Below, piece by piece: positions 32,588 through 41,477 of a stretch of DNA of 64,000 nt. This DNA comes from Micromonospora sp. WMMD1128 (lineage in GTDB: Bacteria > Actinomycetota > Actinomycetes > Mycobacteriales > Micromonosporaceae), in assembly GCF_027497235.1 (NCBI RefSeq), contig NZ_CP114902.1:806001-870000 (forward strand). The letters are read 5' to 3'. The position numbers and the translations under genes are program-made. Numbering within the stretch: position 1 is the first letter of the stretch; each line of letters begins with the position of its first letter. The notes beneath the pieces are model-generated. The model had not been told where the DNA came from and ran no database searches. It saw only the letters and a list, made by a program, of their open reading frames with translations.

Positions 32588-33605
32588 GGCGATTCGTAGT
32601 CAGTTGACGCGGATGCAGATCACGGTCCCCGGCGAATTTGCGGAATTCGACCCAGAAACCCAGATCCAGCCTTGCTCCATCGACCTCCGACTTGGATGGA
32701 GGTTTTGGTCTCCGCGCCGTGGACTGTCGATCGACCTCCGGCGTAGCAAGCTTCTCGAAGTCGCTCCGCGTCGTCGCTGGAAAGAGCGGAACCTCAGGTC
32801 GGGCGAATCGATCCTCCTTGTGCCAGGGGCGATGCTGCTGTCACACACGCTTGAGCAGTTCTCGATTCCGCCGAACTGTGCAGGCAAGATCGAGGGAAGA
32901 TCGAGCTATGCGCGCCTGGGTCTCCAGATTCATTGCGCTGCAGATTTCATAAATCCCGGCTATCGGGGTCGAATGTCTATGCAGTTGGTCAACCTCGGTA
33001 AGGTGCCTATCAAGTTGTTCCCTGAGTTGCCGGTCTGTCAGCTCGTTCTGGTCGCGCTGTCCGAGGTCCCGAGCCGCCTGTACGGAGACATGTCGTTGAG
33101 CAGCAAGTATAACGACGACGACGGCGGGCCCTCCTACTGGTGGAGGGACCATCTCCTCCGCAGCGTGCTCGAAAAGATGAAGATTCGCGATGTGGCGACC
33201 ACCGTGCAGGAGGAGATAGTCGCCCGGATCGGCTTGCCGGATTATGACGTACTTCGCAGGCTCGAAGGCTTTGTCGCGCGATCGCGCACTCCTGAGATGG
33301 ACAGTGCCGATCAGATTCTCGACAACTTCGCACTGAGTGAAGATCGAAAGCGCAAGCTTGATGAGTTGGCGCGTCGCCTCCCTGTCGGTGCTTTTGTCGT
33401 TCTGTTGGGGGCCACGATCTCTGTCGCGTTCGTGCAGCCATTCCGACTCCTGCACTACCTGTTGTGGTTGGCAACCGGCGTGTCGGCGGTCGGTGCCTGG
33501 ATCGCAGCCATGAGGCCGTCATCGAACTATCTCGGCTCCAAAGAATTGGATCAGATCGGGCGTCCTGCGCCTGTGGCCACTGGTCAGACGCCAATCAGCG
33601 AATGA
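32571..33605 (+). CDS. dCTP-deaminase-fold protein with membrane tail, catalytic residues altered
   Basis: 344 residues. Residues 1-185 align with dCTP deaminase/dUTPase: CSIDLRLG (35-42), EGRSSYARLGLQIH (108-121) and NPGYRGRMSMQL (128-139). The nucleotide-site Ser111, Arg115 and His121 are kept. The residue matching the essential deaminase Glu138 is Gln138, and the Asp of the usual IDPG motif is Asn128. Residues 195-270 are helical and charged; 271-289 and 292-314 are TM helices, so the protein ends at the membrane. Normal Dcd is about 190 residues and soluble. A nucleotide sensor or effector is more likely than a deaminase. Codon use is less GC-rich than in the surrounding genes. Confidence 0.75.
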   Translation: MYLADKAIRSQLTRMQITVPGEFAEFDPETQIQPCSIDLRLGWRFWSPRRGLSIDLRRSKLLEVAPRRRWKERNLRSGESILLVPGAMLLSHTLEQFSIPPNCAGKIEGRSSYARLGLQIHCAADFINPGYRGRMSMQLVNLGKVPIKLFPELPVCQLVLVALSEVPSRLYGDMSLSSKYNDDDGGPSYWWRDHLLRSVLEKMKIRDVATTVQEEIVARIGLPDYDVLRRLEGFVARSRTPEMDSADQILDNFALSEDRKRKLDELARRLPVGAFVVLLGATISVAFVQPFRLLHYLLWLATGVSAVGAWIAAMRPSSNYLGSKELDQIGRPAPVATGQTPISE

Positions 33606-33611
33606 AGTGCG

Positions 33612-34169
33612 CTAGCTCTGACGAAGCTTCAACTGGGCGTAACCGACATTGATCTGATCGCCGAGTTTGATCTTTAGCTCTCCGACGAATTGCGTGAGTT
33701 GATTCAGGGCCTCTTGGGGAGAGTCCGCGTCTCCGACGAATTCAAACTCCACGAACGAGCCAATTCCATCGATCGTGTCGATTGCTGCGACTATCTGACT
33801 GGATACATCCCACTCCTCGCGGGTTTTTCGTACTTCAACAATTCTGACGAAATCCAACTCGTCGAGTATGTGTAAGACTGCCTCCGCGTCGGTCACGCGC
33901 GACTCGTATTCGTGATAATTGGTGGCGCTGGTCGGCCCGAGGTCCAGCTTGCGTTTGAAGTTTATGGACGACGAGCCATCGTCCTCCTGGCGGACGCGGA
34001 GCCAGTGGTCGAGTTGATCGACCTGTTCCATGGTTTGGTAGGGGGGCCTGAGATAGGTGTCCCTTTGGACGCGAGGAGAAGTGGGGCGGGCGTCGATTTC
34101 CCTCAGCTTCGCACGGAGAGCGTCGGCGTCGTGGAGTACAAACTTTTGCTCGATCTCGATGTACTTCAT
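33612..34169 (-). CDS. CYTH domain protein (class IV adenylate cyclase / triphosphatase-like)
   Basis: 185 residues. The signature ExExK is present in YIEIEQKF near the N-terminus, followed by alternating basic and acidic strands (QRDTYLRPPY, HWLRVRQEDDG, SINFKRKLDLG, EYESRV, RIVEVRKTREEWDV, GSFVEFEFVG) that line the triphosphate tunnel. Members are CyaB-type cyclases, thiamine triphosphatases or inorganic triphosphatases. ATG 34167-34169 has GGGAG 7 bases upstream. The gene is convergent with the dCTP-deaminase-fold gene (6-base gap) and shares its low GC. The substrate is unknown. Confidence 0.8.
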   Translation of the reverse strand: MKYIEIEQKFVLHDADALRAKLREIDARPTSPRVQRDTYLRPPYQTMEQVDQLDHWLRVRQEDDGSSSINFKRKLDLGPTSATNYHEYESRVTDAEAVLHILDELDFVRIVEVRKTREEWDVSSQIVAAIDTIDGIGSFVEFEFVGDADSPQEALNQLTQFVGELKIKLGDQINVGYAQLKLRQS

Positions 34170-34354
34170 ACGCGCTCCCATGTCAGCGAAGTTGGAACGT
34201 CGTCGCTATTCTCCTTCAGTCTATATCGCTATAAGTCGCTGGGGTCGCAGGCGTTGCGGCGGGTGTGGTCTCCCGTGCAGCCGGCCGCCTGACCGGCGGC
34301 CACCAGGATCGGTCGGTGGGGGAGCCGTCTGCTCGCAGGGCAGACAAGCGAAAC

Positions 34355-34380
34355 GGGCCTCGCCGGTTTCGGCGAGGCCC
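34355..34380 (-). terminator. Terminator of the tRNA-Arg gene
   Basis: gggcctcgcc / ggcgaggccc, a perfect 10-bp stem with a 6-nt loop, 28 bases past the tRNA 3' end; on the minus strand it is followed by GTTTCG. Confidence 0.75.
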
Positions 34381-34408
34381 GAACAGTCGCTACGACAACT
34401 TCAGCTTG

Positions 34409-34480
34409 TGCCCCCGGCAGGATTCGAACCTGCGCCCCCGCCTCCGGAGGGCGGTGCTCTATCCCCTGAGCTACGGGGGC
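34409..34480 (-). tRNA. tRNA-Arg (anticodon CCG)
   Basis: A full cloverleaf on the minus strand: acceptor GCCCCCG paired with CGGGGGC, D arm GCTCAGGGGATAGAGC, anticodon stem CCGCC/GGCGG with loop CTCCGGA (anticodon CCG, reads CGG), T arm CAGG-TTCGAAT-CCTG, discriminator A. CCA is not encoded. Its 3' end faces the AT-richer island, as expected for an integration site. Confidence 0.96.
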
Positions 34481-34547
34481 TCAGCGACCCGGGAAGCGTA
34501 GCAAACCCGTTCCCGGATCACCGAATCGGTATCGCCCGTGCGGCGGG

Positions 34548-35312
34548 TCAGGCGGCGGCGAGCGTGCGACCGCAGCTCGGCAGCGGGTGCAGCGCGATGC
34601 GCCGGGGCAGCCGCCGGGGCCACTCGTTGCGCGGCCAGGAGCCGTCCACGATCAGGTGCACGGTGCGTTCCTCGGCGCCGCTGAGCCGCAGGACGAAGTC
34701 CCGGGGCAGCGGCGGGTCCACCGAGGGCGTGGTGACCATGAACCGCACCCGCCCCCGGGACGAGACCGCCGAGACCACCTCGGCGGTCGGCATGGTGCCG
34801 CGCAGCCGGACCCGGCCGATCCAGTAGACCTCCGCGGCGTGCTCCTGGGCCGCCCGCGTGATCGTCGGGTATTCGGTGCGCACCCACCGCTCGACCGCGC
34901 CGACGCAGAGCCCGCAGGCCCGCTCGCGCGGCTCGCGCGGCCCGAGCCCCCAGGCCCGCAGGTACGCCCCGACGGCGCCGGCGTCCATGGCCAGCCCGAA
35001 GCGGCGTTCGATGAGCGTGCTCAGGCTCTGCCGCGTCCACAGCTCCTCGTCGAGGCCGAACTCGTCGGGGTGGACGCCCCGCAGCACGTCGATGAGTTCG
35101 AGTTCCTGTTCGCGACTGAGCGTTCCCGGCTCGCCCTGCCGCAGTCCGCGACGGACGGCTGCCACCGCTCCGTCACCGCCGATGGTGTGGCGTCGGCACC
35201 AGCTGGTCACCGACCGCCCTGCGTCTCTGAGTGCAACCCCCACGTCCTGCGCAACGAGCCCGAACCGTAACCGGTCACGATATGTATGGAGAAAACTCCC
35301 GAAGCCGGGCAA
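34548..35312 (-). CDS. Degenerate IS630-like / winged-helix protein
   Basis: 254 residues from a TTG at 35310-35312 (uncertain; GTG 35243 is another choice). The N-terminal half has an IS630-type helix-turn-helix pair: GVALRDAGRSVTSWCRRHTI, then LWTRQSLSTLIERRFGLAMD and LRAWGLGPREP. The C-terminal half keeps the outline of the DDE_3 fold (VYWIGRVRLRG, RVRFMVTTPS, HLIVDGSWPRN, LHPLPS). The first catalytic Asp (usually in a DE motif after the VxF/W strand) reads Gly, so it is not an active transposase. No terminal inverted repeats are seen. It may be a remnant or a domesticated DNA-binding protein. Confidence 0.65.
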   Translation of the reverse strand: MPGFGSFLHTYRDRLRFGLVAQDVGVALRDAGRSVTSWCRRHTIGGDGAVAAVRRGLRQGEPGTLSREQELELIDVLRGVHPDEFGLDEELWTRQSLSTLIERRFGLAMDAGAVGAYLRAWGLGPREPRERACGLCVGAVERWVRTEYPTITRAAQEHAAEVYWIGRVRLRGTMPTAEVVSAVSSRGRVRFMVTTPSVDPPLPRDFVLRLSGAEERTVHLIVDGSWPRNEWPRRLPRRIALHPLPSCGRTLAAA

Positions 35313-35364
35313 TGGGTCGTTAACCCTGAAACGCCTTAATCGGTCTAAACGGACAAGTGGGGCG

Positions 35365-36042
35365 TCAGGGCGTGCCGCCCAGGCGCTTCAGCGCCGCGTT
35401 GAGGTTGGCCAGGTCGTTCTGCTGGGTGTTCTTCATGACCTGGGCGACCGCCCGCACGTCGTCGTCGTGCCCCTCGTCGAGGATGCCGTCGATCATGTGG
35501 ACGCCGCCGATGTGGTGGCGGATCATCATGTTCAGGAACATCACGTCGAACTCGCGACCGCTCGCCGCCTTGAGCTTCGCCATCTCCTCCGGCGTGGCCA
35601 TGCCGGGCATCAGGCCGTCCTTCACCAGCTCGGCGCCGCCCGGCATCCACGCCATCGGCGGCTGCCCGCCGGTCGGGTCCAGGTTCCAGGAACGCAGCCA
35701 GGTCTGCATGGTGCCGATCTCGCCCTGCTGCCCGGTGGCGATGTCGACGCCGACCTGACGTACCTCCGCGTCCTGGCCCTGGCCGAACGCCAGCAGCCCC
35801 ATGGCCACGGCCTGGTTGTGGTGGGTGGTCATGTCCCGGGCGAAACCGGCCTCGGCCGAGTTGTCGCCCGGGCGGGTGAGCGCCGGGGTGAGCAGGCCAC
35901 CGGCGTACCCGAGGAGGAGCCCGACCACGACGGCGGCGGCCACGACCAGCAGGCCGTAGCGGCGGGCCGGCGCCCGGCCACCCTCGTCGTCGGTGGCCGG
36001 GACCTCGTCGAACTCGCTGTCGGTCGTCACCGGAGCGGTCAT
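35365..36042 (-). CDS. DUF305 family exported protein
   Basis: 225 residues with one N-terminal TM/signal anchor (YGLLVVAAAVVVGLLLGYAGG). The DUF305 duplicated motifs are DMTTHHNQAVAMGLLA and NMMIRHHIGGVHMID; their His/Met residues suggest metal, perhaps copper, binding outside the membrane. It starts 10 bases after the DUF3105 gene. The pair is often found together and next to argS in actinobacteria. Confidence 0.82.
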   Translation of the reverse strand: MTAPVTTDSEFDEVPATDDEGGRAPARRYGLLVVAAAVVVGLLLGYAGGLLTPALTRPGDNSAEAGFARDMTTHHNQAVAMGLLAFGQGQDAEVRQVGVDIATGQQGEIGTMQTWLRSWNLDPTGGQPPMAWMPGGAELVKDGLMPGMATPEEMAKLKAASGREFDVMFLNMMIRHHIGGVHMIDGILDEGHDDDVRAVAQVMKNTQQNDLANLNAALKRLGGTP

Positions 36043-36052
36043 CGTGGCGTCC

Positions 36053-36889
36053 TCACTGGGTCGGCTGCTCGGGCATGTTCGGCTGGAGGTTGTCCCGAGG
36101 GGTGGTCCCGGTGGCGGTGACGCCCTGGTCGCAGAGCGCGTTCGGGCCCTCGATCGAGGCGTTCACCCGCAGCGTCTTGATGAAGTCGTCGATCCGGCCG
36201 TCGTCGGCGTCGTCGACCTTGAGCTGGAAGCCCCACGCCTGGAGCGAGATCGGCTTGTCCAGCCCCTCGTACGGGCTGAGCATCAGCTTCTCCTGGCCCT
36301 GCACCTTGCTCTTGAGCTTCGTCACCTGGTCGGCGGGCAGGTCGGGGCGGTAGGTGATCCAGACGGTGCCGTGCTCCAGGCTGTGCACCGCGTGCTCGTT
36401 GGCGATCGGGGCGTCGTAGACGTCGCCCATGCAGTTCTGCCAGGCCTGGTTGTGCGGGCCGCCGACCGGCGGGGACTGCTCGTACTTCAGCGTGCCCGGC
36501 TGGTGGTTGCCGCCCTTGAGCAGGTCCTTGTCCGTCTTGCGGAAGTCGACCACGCCGTCGATCGCGTCGGCCCGCTTCTCCCAGGGCTGGGCGCCCTGGT
36601 AGACCGCCCACGCGCCGATGCCGATGATGCCGACGGCGAGCACACCGACCGCGACGAAGAGCGCGATCGGGCCCCACGAGCGACCCTGGCTCACCTTCAC
36701 CGGGGTCACCGGCTTGCGGCCCTTGCCCCCGGTGCCCTGCCGTGGCGTGCCCTTGCCGCCCCCGGCCTTGCCCGCGCCGGCCTTGGCGGCGGGCTTGTCG
36801 CCGGCCGCGGGTCGGCCGGCGGCCGGCTTCTTGCCGGTGCTGACCACGGTGGGACGGCGTTCCGGGCCGCCCGGGGTGCTGATGCTCAT
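36053..36889 (-). CDS. DUF3105 family membrane-anchored protein
   Basis: 278 residues. A Lys/Ala/Gly-rich cytosolic tail of about 70 residues precedes one TM helix (IALFVAVGVLAVGIIGIGAW). The extracytoplasmic DUF3105 domain follows (YEQSPPVGGPHNQAWQNC, HAVHSLEHGTVWITYRPDL, with conserved His). The tail looks nucleic-acid or surface binding, but its role is unknown. It is the first gene of a two-gene operon with DUF305 and is divergent from argS. Confidence 0.82.
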   Translation of the reverse strand: MSISTPGGPERRPTVVSTGKKPAAGRPAAGDKPAAKAGAGKAGGGKGTPRQGTGGKGRKPVTPVKVSQGRSWGPIALFVAVGVLAVGIIGIGAWAVYQGAQPWEKRADAIDGVVDFRKTDKDLLKGGNHQPGTLKYEQSPPVGGPHNQAWQNCMGDVYDAPIANEHAVHSLEHGTVWITYRPDLPADQVTKLKSKVQGQEKLMLSPYEGLDKPISLQAWGFQLKVDDADDGRIDDFIKTLRVNASIEGPNALCDQGVTATGTTPRDNLQPNMPEQPTQ

Positions 36890-36976
36890 CGTGCCTCGTC
36901 AGGTCGGTCGGTCAGGGGAGCGGGGGTGCCGGTTCACATGCTGGGTCGCCGCCGCGGTGCCCGAGTCTACCCCCGA

Positions 36977-36982
36977 TAACAT
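36977..36982 (+). promoter_or_regulatory. -10 element of argS (probable leaderless transcript)
   Basis: TAACAT ends 6 bases before the GTG start of argS at 36989; transcription would begin at or next to that G. No ribosome site is present upstream of the GTG. Confidence 0.5.
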
Positions 36983-36988
36983 GGTTCA

Positions 36989-38656
36989 GTGACTCCCGCA
37001 GAACTCGCCGAGGTCGTCCTCGCCGCAGCCCACGCCGTCTTCGACGAACGGGGTCTGGACCGCGCCGCGCTGCCCGCGCAGACCACCGTCGAGCGACCCC
37101 GCAACCCCGATCACGGTGACTACGCCTCCACGCTGGCGCTCCAGCTCAGCAAGAAGGTCGGGGTGCCTCCGCGGGAGCTGGCCGCCGCGCTGGCCGAGCA
37201 GCTCGGCCGGGCGCCGGGGGTCAAGTCGGTGGAGATCGCCGGCCCGGGTTTCCTGAACATCCGGCTCGACCCGGCCGCCGCCGGCCAGCTCGCCAAGGTC
37301 ATCGTCGAGTCCGGTCCGGCGTACGGGCGCAGCGACACCCTGGCCGGGCAGCGGATCAACCTGGAGTTCGTCTCGGCGAACCCGACCGGTCCGGTGCACA
37401 TCGGCGGCGTTCGCTGGGCCGCCGTCGGCGACGCGCTCAGCCGCCTGCTCCGTGCCACCGGGGCCGACGTGGGCACGGAATACTACTTCAACGACGCCGG
37501 CTCCCAGATCGACCGGTTCGCCCGGTCGCTGCTGGCCGCCGCCAAGGGCGAGCCCGCCCCGGAGGACGGCTACGGCGGGGCCTACCTCGCGGAGATCGCC
37601 ACCGAGGTCGTCACGCGCCGGCCGGAGGTGCGGGAGCTGCCGGACGCCGCCGCCCAGGAGGTGTTCCGGGTCGAGGGCGTCCAGCTCATGTTCGCCGAGA
37701 TCAAGTCATCGCTGCGCGACTTCGGCGTCGAGTTCGACACCTACTTCAACGAGAAGGACCTGCACGACCGGGGCGAGCTGGAGGCGGCGCTGACCCGGCT
37801 GCGCGAGCAGGGGCACGTCTTCGAGTCCGAGGGCGCGACCTGGCTGCGCACCACCGACTTCGGCGACGACAAGGACCGGGTGCTGCGCAAGTCCAACGGC
37901 GAGTGGACCTACTTCGCCGCCGACTGCGCCTACTACCTGGACAAGCGGGAACGCGGCTTCGACCGGGTCGTGATCATGCTGGGCGCCGACCACCACGGCT
38001 ACCTCGGCCGGATGCGGGCGATGGCCGCGTGCTTCGGCGACGACCCGGAGCGCACCCTGGAGATCCTCATCGGCCAGCTGGTCAACCTGGTCCGCGACGG
38101 CGCCCCGGTGCGGATGAGCAAGCGGGCCGGCACCGTGGTCACGCTCGAGGACCTGGTCGACGCCATCGGCGTGGACGCCTCGCGCTACGCGCTGGCCCGC
38201 TACTCGGCCGACTCGCCGATCGACATCGACGTGGAGCTGTGGACGCGGGCCAAGAACGACAACCCGGTCTACTACGTGCAATATGTGGCCGCCCGAACGG
38301 CCGGGGCGGCCCGCAACGCCGCCGAGATCGGCCTGAGCCGGGGCGACGCCGCCGCGTTCCGCCCCGAGCTGCTCGGTCACGACAAGGAGAACGAGCTGCT
38401 CAAGGCGCTCGCCGAGTTCCCCGCCGTGGTGGCCACCGCCGCCGAGCTGCGCGAGCCGCACCGGGTCGCCCGCTATCTGGAGGAGAGCGTCGCGCAGTCC
38501 TACCACCGGTTCTACGACAACTGTCGGATCGCCCCGCAGGGCGACGAGGAGATCACCGACACCCACCGGGCCCGGCTCTGGCTCAACGACGCCACCCGGG
38601 TGGTCATCGCCAACGGCCTGCACCTGCTCGGCGTCTCCGCGCCCGAGAGGATGTGA
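36989..38656 (+). CDS. argS: Arginyl-tRNA synthetase
   Basis: 555 residues, class I. It shows an N-terminal Add-1-type domain, the HIGH-like motif [10 protein letters not shown] (about residues 131-140), DHHGYLGRM and the KMSKS-like MSKRAG (about 376). A C-terminal anticodon-binding DALR domain ends [16 protein letters not shown]. It charges tRNA-Arg with arginine. It heads the argS-lysA-hom cluster, with lysA 6 bases downstream. Confidence 0.96.
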   Translation: MTPAELAEVVLAAAHAVFDERGLDRAALPAQTTVERPRNPDHGDYASTLALQLSKKVGVPPRELAAALAEQLGRAPGVKSVEIAGPGFLNIRLDPAAAGQLAKVIVESGPAYGRSDTLAGQRINLEFVSANPTGPVHIGGVRWAAVGDALSRLLRATGADVGTEYYFNDAGSQIDRFARSLLAAAKGEPAPEDGYGGAYLAEIATEVVTRRPEVRELPDAAAQEVFRVEGVQLMFAEIKSSLRDFGVEFDTYFNEKDLHDRGELEAALTRLREQGHVFESEGATWLRTTDFGDDKDRVLRKSNGEWTYFAADCAYYLDKRERGFDRVVIMLGADHHGYLGRMRAMAACFGDDPERTLEILIGQLVNLVRDGAPVRMSKRAGTVVTLEDLVDAIGVDASRYALARYSADSPIDIDVELWTRAKNDNPVYYVQYVAARTAGAARNAAEIGLSRGDAAAFRPELLGHDKENELLKALAEFPAVVATAAELREPHRVARYLEESVAQSYHRFYDNCRIAPQGDEEITDTHRARLWLNDATRVVIANGLHLLGVSAPERM

Positions 38657-38662
38657 CGACCG

Positions 38663-40063
38663 ATGCGCGCGCACGAGGCCGGTGCCCTGCACGGGGACAT
38701 CGGCAACCGAGGGCCGGGCTGGCTGCGTACCCCGGCCGACGTCAACGCCCTGGTGCCGGCGCTCTGGCCGCGCCACGTGGCGCGCGGCCCGGCCGGCGCG
38801 CTCACCGTCGCCGGCCTGGACGTCCGCGACCTGGCCGCCGAGTTCGGCACCGCGGCGTACGTGCTGGACGAGGACGACCTGCGCGAACGCTGCCGGGAGT
38901 TCCGGGCCGCCTTCCCGGACGCGGACGTCTACTACGCCGGCAAGGCGTTCCTCTGCCGCGCCGTGGTGCGGATGATCGCCGAGGAGGGCATGTTCCTGGA
39001 CGTCTGCACCGGTGGTGAGCTGGCCACCGCGCTCTCCGCCGGGATGGATCCGGCGCGGATCGGCTTCCACGGCAACAACAAGTCGGTGGCGGAGCTGACG
39101 CGGGCGGTGGACGCCGAGGTCGGGCGGATCATCGTCGACTCGTCCACCGAGATCGACCGGCTGACCGCGCTGGCCCGGGAGCGCGGCGTGCGCCCCCGGG
39201 TGCTGCTGCGGGTCACCGTCGGCGTGGAGGCGCACACCCACGAGTTCATCGCCACCGCGCACGAGGACCAGAAGTTCGGCTTCTCGCTTGCCGGTGGCGA
39301 CGCCGCGGCGGCGGCCTTCCGGATCCTCGACGAGGACGTGCTGGAGCTGCGCGGGCTGCACTCGCACATCGGCTCGCAGATCTTCGACGCCAGCGGCTTC
39401 GAGGTCTCCGCCCGCCGGGTGCTCGCCCTCCAGGCGCAGATCCGCGACGCCCGCGGCGTGGAGCTGCCCGAGCTGGACCTGGGCGGCGGCTTCGGCATCG
39501 CGTACACCACGCAGGACGACCCGGCCTCGCCGCACGACCTGGCCAAGCGGCTCCGCAAGATCGTCGACGGGGAGTGCGCGGCGGAGAACCTGGCCGTGCC
39601 GCACCTCTCGGTCGAGCCGGGGCGGGCCGTCGTCGGCCCGGCCGTGTTCACGCTCTACGAGGTCGGGACCGTCAAGTGCGTGGCGCTCGGCGAAGCGGCC
39701 GGCGGTCGCGCCTACGTCAGCGTCGACGGCGGGATGAGCGACAACATCCGCACCGCGCTCTACGATGCCTCCTACTCGGCGACGGTGGCCAACCGCGCGT
39801 CGGACGCGGCGCCCATGCTCGCCCGGGTGGTGGGAAAGCATTGTGAGTCCGGGGACATCGTGGTGAAGGATGAATTCCTGCCCGCCGACGTGCAGCCCGG
39901 AGATCTTGTCGCGGTGCCCGGCACCGGGGCCTACTGCCGGAGCATGGCCAGCAACTACAACCATGTGCCGCGTCCCCCGGTCATCGCCGTCCGGGACGGA
40001 CAAGCCCGGGTGATCGTTCGCCGGGAGACGGAAGACGACCTGCTCGCATTGGATGTCGAATGA
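38663..40063 (+). CDS. lysA: Diaminopimelate decarboxylase
   Basis: 466 residues, fold III PLP enzyme converting meso-diaminopimelate to lysine. PLP Lys94 is in YYAGKAFLC, with HSHIGSQ, the glycine-rich GGGFGI, SVEPGRAVVG and the substrate-site Cys in GAYCRSMASNYN. It lies 6 bases after argS and its TGA overlaps the start of hom (ATGA), so argS-lysA-hom form one transcription unit of aspartate-family synthesis. Confidence 0.95.
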   Translation: MRAHEAGALHGDIGNRGPGWLRTPADVNALVPALWPRHVARGPAGALTVAGLDVRDLAAEFGTAAYVLDEDDLRERCREFRAAFPDADVYYAGKAFLCRAVVRMIAEEGMFLDVCTGGELATALSAGMDPARIGFHGNNKSVAELTRAVDAEVGRIIVDSSTEIDRLTALARERGVRPRVLLRVTVGVEAHTHEFIATAHEDQKFGFSLAGGDAAAAAFRILDEDVLELRGLHSHIGSQIFDASGFEVSARRVLALQAQIRDARGVELPELDLGGGFGIAYTTQDDPASPHDLAKRLRKIVDGECAAENLAVPHLSVEPGRAVVGPAVFTLYEVGTVKCVALGEAAGGRAYVSVDGGMSDNIRTALYDASYSATVANRASDAAPMLARVVGKHCESGDIVVKDEFLPADVQPGDLVAVPGTGAYCRSMASNYNHVPRPPVIAVRDGQARVIVRRETEDDLLALDVE

Positions 40064-41364
40064 CCTCACCTGTTCGCCTGGCACTTCTCGGCTGCGGCAC
40101 GGTCGGCAGCGACGTGGTTCGCCTGCTGCACGAGCAGTCGGCCGACCTCGCCGCCCGGATCGGCGCCCCGCTGGAGATCGCCGGCATCGCCGTACGCCGG
40201 CTCGGCCGGGACCGCGGCGACCTGCCGGTCGAGGAGAGCCTGTTCACCACCGACCCGCTGGGGCTGATCAAGCGGGACGACGTGGACGTGGTGGTGGAGG
40301 TGGTCGGCGGCATCGAGCCGGCCCGCGGCTGGCTGGTCGAGGCGCTGCGCGCGGGCAAGAGCGTGGTCACCGCCAACAAGGCGCTGCTCGCCGAGGACGG
40401 CGCCACGTTGCACGACGCCGCCGCCGAGGGCGGCGCCGACCTCTACTACGAGGCGAGCGTCGCCGGGGCCATCCCGCTGCTGCGCCCGCTGCGCGAGTCG
40501 CTGCACGGCGACCGGATCACCCGGGTCACCGGCATCGTGAACGGCACCACCAACTTCATCCTCTCCGCCATGGACGCCACCGGCGCCGGCTTCGCCGAGG
40601 CGCTCGAGGAGGCCACCGAGCTGGGGTACGCGGAAGCCGACCCGACGGCCGACGTGGAGGGCTTCGACGCCGCCGCGAAGGCCGCCATCCTCGCCTCGTT
40701 GGCGTTCCACACCCGGGTCACCGCCGCCGACGTGCACCGCGAGGGCATCACCGAGGTGACCGCGGCGGACGTCGCGAGCGCCAAGGCGATGGGTTGCACG
40801 ATCAAGCTGCTGTGCATCGCCGCCCGGGGCGGCGACGCGGCCGGCCGGGAGACCGTGAACGTGCGGGTGCACCCCGCGATGATCCCGCTCACCCATCCGC
40901 TGGCCCGGGTGGGCGACGCGTTCAACGCGGTCTTCGTCGAGGCCGACGCCGCCGGGCAGCTCATGTTCTACGGCCGGGGGGCGGGCGGCGCGCCCACCGC
41001 CAGCGCGGTCCTCGGTGACGTGGTGGCGGTCGCCCGCAACCGCCTCGCCGGGGTGCGCCAGGCAAGCGAGTCGGCGTACGCCGACCTGTCGGTGCGGCCG
41101 ATGGGGGAGGCGCTCACCCGCTATCACATCAGCCTCGACGTGGCCGACCGGCCGGGCGTGCTGGCGGCGGTGGCGGGGGTGTTCGCCCGGCACGAGGTCT
41201 CCATCGCCACCGTGCGGCAGGGCCCGGCCGGCGGCGACGCCGAGCTGGTCATCGTCACCCACGTCGCGCCGGACGCCGCGCTCGCCGCCACCGTGCGGGA
41301 GCTGCGCGGGCTGGACACCGTCCGCTCGGTCACGAGCGTGCTGCGGGTCGAGGGCGGCGCGTAA
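40060..41364 (+). CDS. hom: Homoserine dehydrogenase
   Basis: 434 residues. Rossmann motif [12 protein letters not shown], the catalytic domain signature ([33 protein letters not shown], with Lys) and a C-terminal ACT domain from about residue 355 ([20 protein letters not shown]) for threonine feedback. It reduces aspartate semialdehyde to homoserine. Its start overlaps lysA, and thrC follows after 113 bases. Confidence 0.95.
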   Translation: MTSPVRLALLGCGTVGSDVVRLLHEQSADLAARIGAPLEIAGIAVRRLGRDRGDLPVEESLFTTDPLGLIKRDDVDVVVEVVGGIEPARGWLVEALRAGKSVVTANKALLAEDGATLHDAAAEGGADLYYEASVAGAIPLLRPLRESLHGDRITRVTGIVNGTTNFILSAMDATGAGFAEALEEATELGYAEADPTADVEGFDAAAKAAILASLAFHTRVTAADVHREGITEVTAADVASAKAMGCTIKLLCIAARGGDAAGRETVNVRVHPAMIPLTHPLARVGDAFNAVFVEADAAGQLMFYGRGAGGAPTASAVLGDVVAVARNRLAGVRQASESAYADLSVRPMGEALTRYHISLDVADRPGVLAAVAGVFARHEVSIATVRQGPAGGDAELVIVTHVAPDAALAATVRELRGLDTVRSVTSVLRVEGGA

Positions 41365-41477
41365 CCACGGCGTCCCGCCTGATGGTTAGGGCAGGGTGTA
41401 CCGGTGGCCGGTCGGGAAGGCTGGTCCACGCTGTTGGCAGACCCCGCGACCGGGGCGACGGAGGCGAGGAGCGCGAC

